Positions 45,161 to 56,035 of a DNA stretch of 57,832 bases are shown here, one piece after another. Position 1 is the stretch's first letter, and every line of letters starts with the position of its first letter. Location of the stretch: assembly GCA_030849075.1 (NCBI GenBank), contig JASAOO010003418.1, forward strand, positions 1 through 57,832. The letters run 5' to 3'. A model generated the notes under the pieces. The model ran no database searches and was not told where the DNA came from. It worked only from the letters and a program-made list of their open reading frames with translations. Position numbers and translations under genes: made by a program. Source of the DNA: Zelonia costaricensis. Lineage: Eukaryota; Euglenozoa; Kinetoplastea; Trypanosomatida; Trypanosomatidae.

Positions 45161-45923
45161 TAGGACACAGACAGAGAGAGGTGACCAGGGGTGTGGGAAG
45201 AGGCGGCAGCGTGGCACAAGGGAGAGGACAAGGGCAGACCACAGCGGGAGGGCGGGGGAGAAGAAAAACAAGCGAACACAAAACACACACAAAAAACACA
45301 TGCACAAGTACACGCCTACAGCAGAACGATAGCGCATCGGGGAAGCGAAGAAAGTGAAAAACAAAAAAAAAATCAGCGGAGAGAATTGAAACGCACAGTG
45401 AAAGTGTAGGGATGAAGGGGGGGGGGAAGAACAGGGGGTGGTGGTGACAAACAAACACAAGAGGTCAACGAGTCTTCTAGGGAGGAGGAAGAGGACACGC
45501 AAGGTTCGCCACAACCGCGTGGGAGGGGGAGAGAGAGAATGNTAGGAGACAGACAGGGAGAGGTGACCAGGGGTGTGGGGAGAGGCGGCAGTGTGGCACA
45601 AGGGAGAGGACAAGGGCATACCACAGCGGGAGGGCGGGGGAGAAGAAAAACAAGCGAACACAAAACACACACAAAAAAACACATGCACAAGTACACGCCT
45701 TCAGCAGAACGATAGCGCATCGGGGAAGCGAAGAAAGTGAAAAACAAAAAAAAATTGGCGGAGAGAATTGAAACGCACAGTGAAAGTGTAGGGATGAAGG
45801 GGGGGGGGAAGAACAGGGGGTGGTGGTGACAAACAAACACAAGAGGTCAACGAGTCTTCTAGGGAGGAGGAAGAGGACACGCAAGGTTCGCCACAACCGC
45901 GTGGGAGGGGGAGAGAGAGAATG
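45161..45923. repeat. 381-bp tandem duplication around an unresolved base
   Basis: Copy 1 spans 45,161-45,541 and copy 2 spans 45,543-45,923, both beginning TAGGA and ending GAGAGAGAATG. The period is 382, counting the single N at 45,542 between them. The copies differ at roughly ten positions, clustered in the first two thirds, so they are not exact duplicates. It may be a real diverged tandem repeat or two haplotype/contig ends placed side by side. Confidence 0.88.
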
Positions 45924-46816
45924 AAGGGCAGGGAGGCAGGAACAGGGTCTTGTGCAAAAGTCATCTTGGAAAGGTGGGGGAGGGGGGAAGAGGGGAGGAG
46001 GGGTGCAAACGAAAAGGAAGTCGAGCGGCCGAGGAGAGCCGGAAAGCTACACCCATTCCCTGAACGCTAAAAACAGAAAGAAAATGAAAAGCCATGTGTT
46101 CACCCCTCCTGTTGAGGAGAGGGTGAGCAGCACCGCCGCCGTCAAAACAAAAAGGGAACGACGGGGCAGGGCGGCCACTGGCATCACCCGCTGGCTCGTA
46201 TGCAGGTGAAGATGGAGTGCAGTTTATAGTTCTCCACCTCAGCACCCAGCTTGACTCGCCACATTGGCCGCCACAACCTTCACGCGAGCACACATACACA
46301 AATCGGAGCGCCAATACAAGTGATGCCTACCCCTCTCATCGCGCCTGGTGTGGTGCGCGTGTTGCAAGGCGGGACGTCCGAACGGAAAAAAAAAAAGAGA
46401 GCAAGAGCGACCCAGCGACGCGGCGCAAGAGCCACGGGCCTCATACGCCCGCAACTCACACGCACTGCGCAGAAACCAAGCGCAGGAGAAAAGATGGCGG
46501 CAGCAAAGGAACTCACACAAGAGCAACGCTACGTATGACCACGCTTTGCGTGTTTCCTTTTGTGTGTGTGGGTGTGTGCGTGTTTAAAATCGTGAACCGG
46601 TGTGAACGACAAGGTGGTGTGCCAGGCATTGCGAAGAGCACGCAGATGTGGCGAGACCCCTTCTAACGCCCGCCGAACAACGTGTGCTCGATCAAGAGGC
46701 GGAGGATGGGGAAGAGGGGAGGGGATTCGGGACGCAACCAGACGCAAGTGCAAGCCTCGCGCCTCGCGCCTCTTCGCGGCGGTGATGCCCAGAGATATCA
46801 CGTCATAAGACAAACA

Positions 46817-46837
46817 ACACACACACACACACACACA
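46817..46837. repeat. CA dinucleotide repeat
   Basis: A run of about ten CA units in the long spacer. A TG repeat lies 210 bp further on, at about 47,046-47,066. Such runs are common in trypanosomatid spacers. Confidence 0.85.
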
Positions 46838-48323
46838 AAAAACTCCCAGCACGGAGCTGAACAGTGACATATATAGTGAGAGGAAAAGAGGGAAGGGGGG
46901 GGTGATGGGGAGCAACACGAAGAAGAGTGGCTGTGTACAGCGGCACGGAGAGCCGAAGAAAGCACAAAGGAGGAACTCCGTGCAAACGAGGTGAAGGAAA
47001 AAAAGAAAAAAGAGGTGGCTTGAATGACAAGACGCTGTTGTGTGAGTGTGTGTGTGTGTGTGTGTGGTTTGCGGGGCTCACCGCTATTTCCTGGACATGC
47101 GCTCGCCTATCTCGAGCTACCGACTCTGCGCTAGAGCCACGAGTCGTTCCAGCGTCATTGCGAGAACACAACAGACTCGCACAAACAAGAGGAGGCGGAA
47201 AGGGACCCGCCGCTCGTGGGGGGAGGGGGGAGGAGGAAAAGAAGTCAACAGAGGGGCAGGGGAGGCAATGGAGAGAAGGGAGCGAGCCGCCAGAAGCGAG
47301 AAACCCACAAACACACAAGGAGCTATAGAGCGCGGGAGTGGGGGGACATCGACGAGACGACGCGGCCAAGAAAGGAAAAACAAATGCGACACGAAGGGGG
47401 GGTCGGTGGGGGGGGGGGAGGTGAATAGGCAGGAGAGGCGGACAGATGCACGCACCCAGAGGACAAACACAGCAACACACGAAGCTTACCACCGTGAGGA
47501 GAGGGTGTGGCAGAAGTACAGAGAAAGGAAATCGAAGGAGGGGAGACGGGGTGGGGACTCATGGGTAACAGAAAAAGGCGCGAGCAGAGGGCAGCGGCGG
47601 TACGAAGCAGCGTCAATCTACGGTCGTGCGGTGCGGTGCACAGGGTGTCACAGCGGCGAGCAAAGACAGCGACACAGCGAGAAAAAAGGCGCAAAGACGG
47701 GGGTGGGGTGATGAGGGGGGGGGTAATCTTGACGTAACGTGGAAGGCGAGGAGAGCTTAAGACGGAAGAGAGCACGTGGGAGGTGTGTGTGAGCGGGAGA
47801 GAAGAGAAGGAGGAGAAAAACGAAGCGCAAAGCGAGGGAGGAAGAAGATGGGTGAGGTACAAGCGAGAAGGAGGAAGGGTGGGGGAGGGAGGGACAGGCG
47901 GTGAGAACGAAAAGGGGTGCTGGTGGTGGTCAACCAGAGTGTGACAAACGCGTGCATACGACGCGAGCAACAGCCAACGCAATGCCCGACGGCGAGAAAT
48001 GAGGGAAAACAAGACCAGACGAGGGGTGGGGTTAATCCACATCGGCACCTGACGCAGACACACGAACCCGCACAGCCTCGAAGGCAACTCTACCACGGAA
48101 AGGAGGAAGAACCAAGTCCGCGAAGGTGAACGAACACGAGGGGGGAAGGGGGGGGCATGTGATGATGATTTTGAGAATGATGAATCGGCAAGGAAACGCT
48201 GCAGTCACCACCAGTGCGCAAGGCAAACAAAAAAGGGAAAAAAACACTCAACGAAATGCGCGTCACTGCAACCCGAGAAGGGCGTGTGTGCCGCTCTGGG
48301 CTAAACTGTGTTTCTCGGAGACG

Positions 48324-51266
48324 CTACGCGACGTCGGAGCTCAGCGCAATCGTCACCGGGACGCACCGCAGCTTCCGCTCGGTCTTGACGGGGGCAACCG
48401 TGACCAGCTCTAGCAGTGCCGGCCGCGGTGCCATCTGCACGACGCAGTTCGCCTCGTCGGTACTTGCCGCGGCCGGGTCGGCGCTTGGCACGGTGACCAC
48501 TCCGTTGGCCCCGCTCACGCTGTGCAACTGCTGTGGAGGAGAGAGGTGGTGGTGGTGGTGCGGGCGGTGTGGGTGCGAGTGCGTGTGCTGCCCGCTGTGG
48601 TGACTTCCCGCAGAGGGCGATGTGCTGTCCCTGCTGCCGCTCGAGCCCGCTGCGTCACCAAAAGACGAGGGCCGCTCCATCACGCGCGACGAGAAGAGGT
48701 CGTCGCCGGCGTCGCCCGAGCGGGCCGCCTCCGACTTCGCTTGCCTCGGCCGCGGTGCGGTGGTGTAGGAGATCATCTTGGCGACCTCGATGCAGCCAGC
48801 GTAGTGGGGGAGGTAGAAGACCGTCTGGTGGCCCGCCCCCCGGCCCTCCGCCGCGGGCGGCTCGAGGGAGTAGAGATCAACCGGGGTAAAGTAGGCCGAC
48901 ACGTAGGCGTACAGCTGCGTCATCAGCTCGTACGAGAAGGTCGCCTTGTCGTCCACCTTGAAGTCGGCCGTCAGGGCCTCGTAGACAATCTTCAGCTCAT
49001 CCAGCTTGTTGCCGGCAATCGGCTCCGTGCTCAACGGAAACACGCCGAGCCGCCGCAGCGCCGTCTCCACGCACACCGGCGGTGACGGCGACGCGCACTG
49101 AGAGCAGGCAAGCGCGCCGGCGACCATCGGCTCGGCTTCTGGCCACGTATGCACCCTGTCGCTGCCAGCCCGGGAGGCGGCGCTTTCGGGGTTGCGCCGG
49201 TTCGAGTCGTCCAGCCGCCGCTTCGCCGACAGGCGGCGGTGGATCGTGACCACCATGAGGAAGAGTCGCACCATCATCGCGGCCATCTCGAGTGGCAGCA
49301 CATTCAACGTAACAGCCCCCTTGGAGAGGATCAGCGAGCGCACCTGCTCCAGCGCAGCCCGGTGCTTGATCTCGAGGGGGCGGTAGAGGCTTGCCCTCTG
49401 CGCGCACTCCACGCTGCAGTACTCGGCGTCGTCCTCGCACGCCTCGGGCCCGCTGGGGGAGGACAGCGATGGCGTCGCGTTGGTGTTGGGCGAGGTGCCG
49501 GACGTGCTGGCGATGGGGACCGACGAGGCGGCGGCCGGCTCGCAGACGCTGCCGCCGTGCCGCTCCGACGAGGCCGCCGCCACGTTGCGGAAGCACACGG
49601 AGCAGCGGTGCACCGGCTCCTTCGCCACGAACACCGAGTGTGTGGCAACGATCGGAGTCGTCTCGCTGCAGAGCCGCGTGTCGGCCATTGTAGGCGCGCT
49701 GACCCGGAGCCGCTTGCGGTAGTAGCCGTCTAGAATCAAGTAGCAGCCCGCCTTCTGTGCCCGCAGCTGCGACTGCAAGTAGTGCATGTAGCTGTTCAGC
49801 TCCTTGAGCCGCTCTAGGTCGAGGCTGTAGGGCAGGAGCATGCACGCCTGCGCCGTAGCGACGGCGGCCTCGGTGAACTCACCAAGCCCGCACTGCGCCC
49901 GAGCGACGCTGAGGTAGCCACGCACCCACTGCGGCTCGAGCGTGACACAGCGCTGCGCGTCGGCGAGGGCCTCGTGATGGCGCTCGAGGAAGACGAAGAT
50001 GCGTGATCGCAAGAGAAGGGCGTCTACGAGGGCGGCCGTCTTGGGCACGGGCACCGCCGCCGGGCCGGAGGTTGTGAGGCGGGCGTTGAGGACCGTGCCG
50101 GTGTCACCGCTGCCGCTGCTGAGGGAGGCGCTGGCGCCGGGCGACGACAACGACTGCGTGTCAATGAACTCGTTCACGGCGGTCAGCGCCTTTTCAAAGC
50201 TGCCGCCGAAAAAGGCGTCTTGCGCCCGTTCCAGCGTCGTGCCGCGCGCCTTCTCGAAGTCGTACGCGGGCATCGCCTCGTACAGGCAGTGCCGCACCAG
50301 CACCTCCCGCCCACTCGGCGCCGAGCGCCCCCGACCGGCCGCGCGCGGCCCGAGCATACCGTACGCGCTCGAGCTCACCCGGCAGGCGTCGTCGCGGTGG
50401 TTCGGCGTGTCGTACGGCTCGATGCGCTTCAACGAAAGGCACGAGGTGGGCAGGCACAGCGTGAAGAGCAGGTCGGTGACGGTGCTGCGGAAGCGCACGA
50501 GGGTGAGCTGGCCCGTGTGCCGCATCACCTCGCCGCTAAGTCGCCCGTTGCACACCGGCAGGTAGGAGGCGCTGAAGTGGCAGTTCAGCTGTGTCGCCAC
50601 GTCGTCCTCGTCCACAACCCACACCTCGGCACCGAGTGGAATCTGCTCCGCCCGGAGGCACGGCATCACCGCCTTCTGCTGCAGCGAGCTCAAGTCGAAG
50701 ATCGGGTCCGGCACGAAGAGAACGCCGTCCTCGGCCCCGTCGCCGGACGTCGCGAGCTCGTCGTCATCGTCGTCGCACCGCGGCAGCTTCGGCTCGCCGC
50801 CCGTGAAAGTGCCCCACATGCCGTCCGACGACGAGGAGGAGGACGAGGGTGAAGACGAAGAGGAGGCGCTCTTTTCGTCTTCGTCCTCATCGTCGTCGAC
50901 ACCCGCGCGCGCACGGGGCTGCCAGCCGCCGCTCTGGCGACGCCCTGTGCCGCGGTCGTCGTCGCTGTCTAGAAAGCCATCGCTGTCGCACTCGCGGTGC
51001 AGCGCTGCGAACGAATTGGCGGCCGTCGTGGTCGCGGTGCTGCGTGAGCCGCCCAGGCGCTGCAGGGCGGCACTAAAGAGCTCGGTCGCGGACACGGGTG
51101 GGCCCGTCGCGGCAGCGCCATTGCTGCTGCTGCTAGCGGTGTTCATGACCGCACCGCTAAGGTCCCACGGAGGGGGTTGCGGGGAGAGTGATGCGGGGAG
51201 TGAGGGCGGCGGGGCCGTCGTCCCTGCTGCGCCTCCGCGCACACTCCTCGTCGCGTCGGAGTTCAT
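48324..51266 (-). CDS. TPR and MYND-like (SMYD-type) protein with incomplete zinc ligands and unclear SET region
   Basis: 980 residues. The N-terminal ~175 residues are Ser/Ala-rich with acidic and poly-Ser tracts, probably disordered. Two TPR-like helical repeats lie at about 409-476 (A-L-A-D-A-Q-R-C-V-T-L-E-P followed by W-x-x-G-Y). A MYND-like finger follows: C555-S-V-C558-F-R and Y-C617-S-V-E-C621, then H635. The second C-x2-C pair expected between them is missing and no final Cys follows the His, so zinc binding is doubtful. The segment just before (E-T-T-P-I-V-A-T-H-S-V-F-V-A) matches SET/MYND proteins, where it leads into the finger. Remnants of a SET core may be F-Y-L-P-H-Y-A-G-C (about 817) and A-N-C-V-V (about 940), but the N-H-S-C-x-P-N motif is not intact. 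Lysine methyltransferase activity is unlikely on this evidence. The start is the ATG at 51266. Confidence 0.75.
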   Translation of the reverse strand: MNSDATRSVRGGAAGTTAPPPSLPASLSPQPPPWDLSGAVMNTASSSSNGAAATGPPVSATELFSAALQRLGGSRSTATTTAANSFAALHRECDSDGFLDSDDDRGTGRRQSGGWQPRARAGVDDDEDEDEKSASSSSSPSSSSSSSDGMWGTFTGGEPKLPRCDDDDDELATSGDGAEDGVLFVPDPIFDLSSLQQKAVMPCLRAEQIPLGAEVWVVDEDDVATQLNCHFSASYLPVCNGRLSGEVMRHTGQLTLVRFRSTVTDLLFTLCLPTSCLSLKRIEPYDTPNHRDDACRVSSSAYGMLGPRAAGRGRSAPSGREVLVRHCLYEAMPAYDFEKARGTTLERAQDAFFGGSFEKALTAVNEFIDTQSLSSPGASASLSSGSGDTGTVLNARLTTSGPAAVPVPKTAALVDALLLRSRIFVFLERHHEALADAQRCVTLEPQWVRGYLSVARAQCGLGEFTEAAVATAQACMLLPYSLDLERLKELNSYMHYLQSQLRAQKAGCYLILDGYYRKRLRVSAPTMADTRLCSETTPIVATHSVFVAKEPVHRCSVCFRNVAAASSERHGGSVCEPAAASSVPIASTSGTSPNTNATPSLSSPSGPEACEDDAEYCSVECAQRASLYRPLEIKHRAALEQVRSLILSKGAVTLNVLPLEMAAMMVRLFLMVVTIHRRLSAKRRLDDSNRRNPESAASRAGSDRVHTWPEAEPMVAGALACSQCASPSPPVCVETALRRLGVFPLSTEPIAGNKLDELKIVYEALTADFKVDDKATFSYELMTQLYAYVSAYFTPVDLYSLEPPAAEGRGAGHQTVFYLPHYAGCIEVAKMISYTTAPRPRQAKSEAARSGDAGDDLFSSRVMERPSSFGDAAGSSGSRDSTSPSAGSHHSGQHTHSHPHRPHHHHHLSPPQQLHSVSGANGVVTVPSADPAAASTDEANCVVQMAPRPALLELVTVAPVKTERKLRCVPVTIALSSDVA

Positions 51267-54200
51267 TGTCTATGCGCCGCAGTGTAGAAGAAGCAGACAC
51301 GAATGCACGCGAGAGTGGAGGCTCGCGGACGTCACGTGCGCCGACGAGGCGGAAAGCTTGATAAAACTGGCGCGTGGTCTGCCCACGGCAAAGCAGAAAC
51401 CCACGACAATAATAGTAGTCAGGCAGCAGCGGAAAGACACAGGCGCGAAGCCAACACCGCGGTGCTCGGGTGTGTGCGTGCCGTGTCAAAGCGGCGCCGT
51501 CGACGGCAACACTCACTCACACTCAGTCAGGGGTCTCGACTTCGTTCACAATGCAAGGGAAGCGACGAGACGGATGGGGGAGGGAGACACAAGAGGGGGG
51601 AGGGAGGGAGGGAAGCCCGCAAGCGAGACAACAACACAGAGACACACACACAAACACACACACGCACACACGCAGGCAGGTGATGGATCCGGTCAGAGAA
51701 GGGGGGAGGGAGAGGACGCGAATGTCTTGCGCAAGAGATCAGGAGCCAGTAGGCAAAACGGTGTGTGACCACACGGCCCCCCCGCTATGCGCTCGTGACG
51801 TCGCTACACCTCACCGCCGTGCGACTCGAGTGAATGAGCCTTCTGGAAGTGGACCGCGGCAGCGTCACAGAGCTGAAAGGCGCCCCCCTGCTGCAATCGA
51901 AGGTCTGCCCAGACGAGACAGAGCTGCGCTCACGGCTACACTGAAAGCGGGTGAGCGGCGCCGTACCGAACCCAGGCGCGCAAAAGCCAGACTGAGAAGG
52001 CGCAGGGGGGGGTGCCTTGGGTCAGGGAGCAGAGAGAAGCGAGGCACGTACGTGACCGAGAAGATGCGGGTGAGAGCCGCAAGCGGAGCACCAGGTGAAG
52101 ACGGGCAGTGCACCTTCACAGTTTCCCCCCCTCCGCGTCAGGTCACACAAACACTCGACAGATGCGCCGATCCAACAACAACAACAAAACTCAAACCTCA
52201 AAAAAGAAAAGGCAGCGCCGGTAGACCCCCGGGGAGAGCACAAGAGACGACGGGTGAAACGCAGGCGAGACGTTGCCGACAAGCAAGCCACACTTGAAGG
52301 CAATGAGGGAGTGTGGGGGAGGGACAACGACAGGCTCAAGTCCCACACGGAAACACAACGGCGAGCGTGAACAAAAGAAAAACAGGCTAGTACGACTGGT
52401 TGTCGCGTGGCGTATAAGCAGACGCAGCAGGAGCTGAGAGACAGGGGAGACGAAGAACGAGACGGCGACGGCGGAGCAGTGGCCACAATAGGGCTTCGAG
52501 AACTGCGAGAGTGAAGGGAAAGTGGAGGGGGGGGGGCAGCGCGAGGGAGGAGGGGGGAGGACGGGGGCAGCAAGCGTGGCACAGAACCAGGCCTGGAGGG
52601 AGGCGGAAGAAAAAAAGGGGGGACCAAACAGACGGCAAACGGAACAGGTAGAGGGCGACGACAACGTCCCACAGCGCGAAACCGAGTAAAGAGGGGCTCT
52701 GAGAAAGGCGATGTGCTGCAACAGAGCGCGCACCTCAACACACACACACACAAGTACAAGCTCAAGTGTACCGCAGCAGCAATATCAGTGGAAGAAAGAC
52801 ACAGCAAAAAAAATCCTAGAGACCAAGGAAAAAGTGAAAGAGGTGCAAGAGGCGGCACCAGCGAGAAACAAAAACTAGACCAGCAAAGTTCAAGCGCATG
52901 CACGCACGTACGCAGACAAGCGCGTACCCGAAAAAGGAGCCACACAAGAGGCTCCTGCGTGAATCCGGGCTGGAGTGCGTGGGTAGCCGCGTCTATTCGC
53001 TGTCAGTCTCCCATGCGAGCGTTGCTTTCTTTTCCTTTTGCTTCTACTTTTGCGCCGCCTCTGAAGCCCGCGCGAGTGTGTGCCGCGTTTGCCCGCGTGT
53101 TGCACCTCCCGTGACAACGGAGCTAAGTGAGCGAGAAGGGCAGTCGGGAGGGCCACAAGTGGAACTCCCGACCTCAGGCAAGAGGGAGAGAGGTGGGGAT
53201 CAGCGACGCCACGATGCGAGAAGGAGGCCGAGAAGGGGGCGAGGCGGTTGTGGCAAACTGACGTGGGTGAGGTCGGAAATAAAAGGAGAAAAACGGAACG
53301 TGGGCCCGCGAAAAGGGGGAGGGGAAGGAAGGGAAGGCGAAAGTAGGATACACGGTGCACTACGCAGCCGGTGAGCTGGGCGACAACGCGAGCCACAAAA
53401 GTGGCGCCGTCGCGTGACGAGGAAAGAGGAGGAGGAGAAGCGAGAAGGAACAGCAGGTGCTGCGCAGAAACGAGAAACAGCAAAGCCGCAGAATATGGGC
53501 GGAAACAGTAGCGCGTGCAAACGTTGAAGAGGCGCGTCTCAGCTTCTTCTTGTTTTCTCCTTCGTCTTCGTATCCTCTGGAACTGTCTGGCGTTGTGGAC
53601 AATGCTTGAGGGAGGGGGAGGGGGGCAGCGCGGGGGTGGCGGAGACGGGTTTGCCAGTGTCGCCTCCGCGGCGGCGAAGCAGGCGGGGTGAAAGGAAAAA
53701 CAAAAATGGAATGAAGAAAGCGTACGGAGAGTGAGAAGTGACGCTCTCTCTCTTCTAGCGCAGAGAGAGCCGCTGTCGACGATTGAAAAGATGAGGTGAA
53801 GAGGGGCCAGCCGATGGTGCCGATCGGTCACGGAAAGCAACGAGGAGAGAAGTGCTCTTGTTTTAGCTTGGGATGTGAAGGGGGGAATGGGGAGAGGCGG
53901 TGAAGGGGGGAGAGGGGTGGCAGAGAAGCTCCTTCGTTGTGGGTCTACTTGTGCGTGCGTTTGCCGGCGCGCTCGTTTGCTCGTCAAAGCCAGTGATGAA
54001 GTGCTCTTGATCGAGCAGTTTCGCACACAGTGAGGACAGGGAATGCGTTTCTTCAGAGGAAAAGGTTGAAAGGGGAGGGGGTAGCTACTGTGGGGCGTCG
54101 GTGTTGCGGAGGGGGTGACGGGGGAGGAGAGAAGCGTGGCAGAGAGGGGTACGCGGAGATGAGCAGCGGCGAAGCGGCTGGCGGGCAAACACGACGCAGC

Positions 54201-54736
54201 GCAAATTCTGCGCGCTGGCATCCGCGCCAAAAAAAACAGCAGCAAACAAAACGAGGTGCGAGCAACGAAGAGTTGCAGGGCAGCAACATCGACAAGCACC
54301 ACGAAAACGCCGATTTGGGAGCCGGAGCAGCACCCTGTGAGCTGGGCGGCGGTCTGCTGCGCCTTGTGTGCACTATGCCCACTGCGAGGCAAAACAAAGC
54401 GCGGTGTTTTGTTCAGCTGTCTCCTATGCCGATCGATACCACCACACCGCAGGCGTCTTCGCTTCCTTTTGTTTTTCGTTTGCGTGTGTTGGTGTCGTCT
54501 GTGACTGTGCCAAAAAGTCACCGTGGCATGATGAGGGAGAGAGAGGGGGGAGGGGAAACGAGCAGCTGTGAAGACTCAATGCCTCAACGGCGAGACGACA
54601 ACTTCGAGACCTGCGGACAGCCCCGAACGGGCATCGCCGCTACACCAGCGCAAGACGCTACGAGTAGTGGATTCACGTCCAGTATCAAATACGCACCACA
54701 CGCCCTCCGAGCCGCTACCCCACACCGGCGTGCGCC
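51267..54736. other. 3.5-kb spacer between the J-protein and MYND-like genes
   Basis: No supported gene. The plus strand is purine-rich for most of 51,540-54,160 with CA repeats (about 51,640-51,670, 52,738-52,753) and G runs. A 543-codon minus-strand frame (52,890-54,521) is low-complexity Ser/Pro/Leu/Arg translation of pyrimidine tracts and is not called. The right end, 54,580-54,736, is balanced and is the expected 3' UTR of the J-protein gene. Confidence 0.55.
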
Positions 54737-55741
54737 TTAGCCACCAGCGACAACGTTGAAATGCTCAGGCGGCGGCTTCACGGCACGGAAGAAGACCTCT
54801 GGCGGCGTCGGTGTCACCGGGTCGCGCAGCGTCTTGTGCTCGGCCGCGGCGAGGAAAACGAGTGCCGCGGCGACGACCGATACCTGCAGCCCCTCCTTGT
54901 GCTGATCAAAGGCCTGCATCAGCTCGCTACGGTTCTCCTCCAAGTCGTGGTAAAAGCGCGTCCTGTTCCGCTGGTGCCTCGTCCGCTCGAAGGTGCGCCG
55001 GTAGAGCAGGTAGAAGACGCCAACGAGCACCACCGCGTACAGGCGGAGCAGGTACGGGCGACGCGTCGGGAGATCGGCGCTGTCGGCCAACCGGTCCGCC
55101 GTCCGCTGGAAGGTGCTCTTTTCGTTTTGTTCCTTCTCCTGCAGCAGCGCGCGGCGGCGCAGCTCCGCGTGCATGTCGGTCTGCGCCGCAAAGGAGGCGT
55201 AGTGAGCCTGTGGGGCGCGCAGCAGCGGCCGGTCCAGCTCGACCCAGGTGTGGTCGTCGCGGTTCTGGTACAGGTACTTCCCCTCGGGCGTCCGCCGCTC
55301 CGTCGCGGGGTCCAGGGCACTCACCCTCTCCACCTCCTCGTCCGTCAGTGGTGACGGCGAGGCAGAGGCCCGGGTCGCGGCCCCGCTGCTCTGCTGGTCC
55401 ACCGTGAAGGGCGCCGCCGCGGCATCCCGCATAGGCTGGCGACGACTCTCTGCCGTGACGCCAACACTGCCGGTGCCGCCGCTGCTGCCACCTGTGGAGG
55501 CCTCTCCCGGTCCCGGCAGGTGCAGCCGCTCGTACCCGCCTTCCTTAAGTAGCACCTTGTACGCATGATTCACCTCCTCCATCTTGGCGCTGTCACCATC
55601 CTCGGCATCCGGGTGGTGGACGCGAGCCAGCTCGCGGTACTTCATTTTCACCTCCGCCTTGGTGGCGCTGCGGGTCAGGCCGAGCACCTTGAAGGGGTCG
55701 CGCTGCGGCAGCAGCAGGCTGCGGTGCAAACGGCGGAGCAT
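54737..55741 (-). CDS. J-domain (DnaJ-type) protein with a transmembrane segment, probably mitochondrial
   Basis: 334 residues. A J domain lies near the N terminus (about 15-72), with the Hsp70-stimulating motif H43-P44-D45 between helices II and III, and the usual D-P-F-K-V-L-G-L opening. The first 14 residues are Arg/Leu-rich without acidic residues, as in mitochondrial presequences. A hydrophobic segment at about 230-247 is a probable membrane anchor; a weaker one lies near 284-298. There is no Gly/Phe region and no zinc-finger CxxCxGxG repeats, so this is a type III J protein. It would recruit an HSP70 to a membrane site. The gene sits immediately downstream of mitochondrial HSP70 in the same transcription direction; a functional pairing is plausible but unproven. 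The ATG at 55741 directly follows a strong splice acceptor. Confidence 0.85.
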   Translation of the reverse strand: MLRRLHRSLLLPQRDPFKVLGLTRSATKAEVKMKYRELARVHHPDAEDGDSAKMEEVNHAYKVLLKEGGYERLHLPGPGEASTGGSSGGTGSVGVTAESRRQPMRDAAAAPFTVDQQSSGAATRASASPSPLTDEEVERVSALDPATERRTPEGKYLYQNRDDHTWVELDRPLLRAPQAHYASFAAQTDMHAELRRRALLQEKEQNEKSTFQRTADRLADSADLPTRRPYLLRLYAVVLVGVFYLLYRRTFERTRHQRNRTRFYHDLEENRSELMQAFDQHKEGLQVSVVAAALVFLAAAEHKTLRDPVTPTPPEVFFRAVKPPPEHFNVVAGG

Positions 55742-55747
55742 CGCTAG

Positions 55748-55781
55748 CTACAGCGCAAGTGAAGGAGGAGGGGGGGGGGGG
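55748..55781 (-). promoter_or_regulatory. Predicted trans-splice acceptor for the J-protein gene
   Basis: The complement of about 55,757-55,781 is a C/T tract, followed by AG at 55,749-55,748 and a second AG at 55,745-55,744. The 5' UTR would be only a few nucleotides before the ATG, apart from the added spliced leader. Confidence 0.38.
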
Positions 55782-55996
55782 CAGCGATAAATGCGAGTCT
55801 AGGACAAGTGTGAGAGCCTTTTATCATGCAACGTGCCACCGGAACGCCTCCACGAACGCGCTGCACTGTCAGGGTCAGGAGGACGTGACAGAACGTGGCC
55901 TTTGCACTCTTGTCTGTTTTCCCACCCGTCCGTAGAGCTCGTGCAGGTGGCGAGGTGCAGCCCGCGTATCTTGTGCCGCCTCGTCCACGGCGACGC

Positions 55997-55998
<2 letters not shown>

Positions 55999-56030
<32 letters not shown>
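55999..56030. repeat. CA dinucleotide microsatellite
   Basis: About sixteen uninterrupted CA units followed by CGCACGCACA. The longest dinucleotide run in the window. Confidence 0.92.

Positions 56031-56035
<5 letters not shown>

Larger units (their letters stand above)
42239..48323. other. 6.1-kb gene-poor spacer with many pyrimidine tracts on the transcribed strand
   Basis: The longest spacer in the window, with no supported gene. The plus strand is purine-rich over most of its length (notably 42,440-42,620, 43,200-43,760, 45,180-46,060, 46,690-47,880), so any transcript would be C/U-rich. Balanced patches occur at about 44,130-44,450 and 44,560-44,830. It contains a C run near 45,042-45,056, CA/TG repeats near 42,792, 46,817 and 47,046, a 381-bp tandem duplication, and an unresolved base at 45,542. 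Frames of 200-340 codons here are low complexity (Pro/Ser/Leu/Phe-rich) with no family signal. Confidence 0.5.

Noticed and set aside
44442..45688. Overlapping minus-strand frames of 266-338 codons
   Set aside because: They run through pyrimidine tracts, an unresolved base and the tandem duplication, and have no family signal.
52890..54521. 543-codon open frame on the minus strand
   Set aside because: Low-complexity Ser/Pro/Leu/Arg/Phe translation of pyrimidine tracts, with no domain or motif, lying in a spacer.
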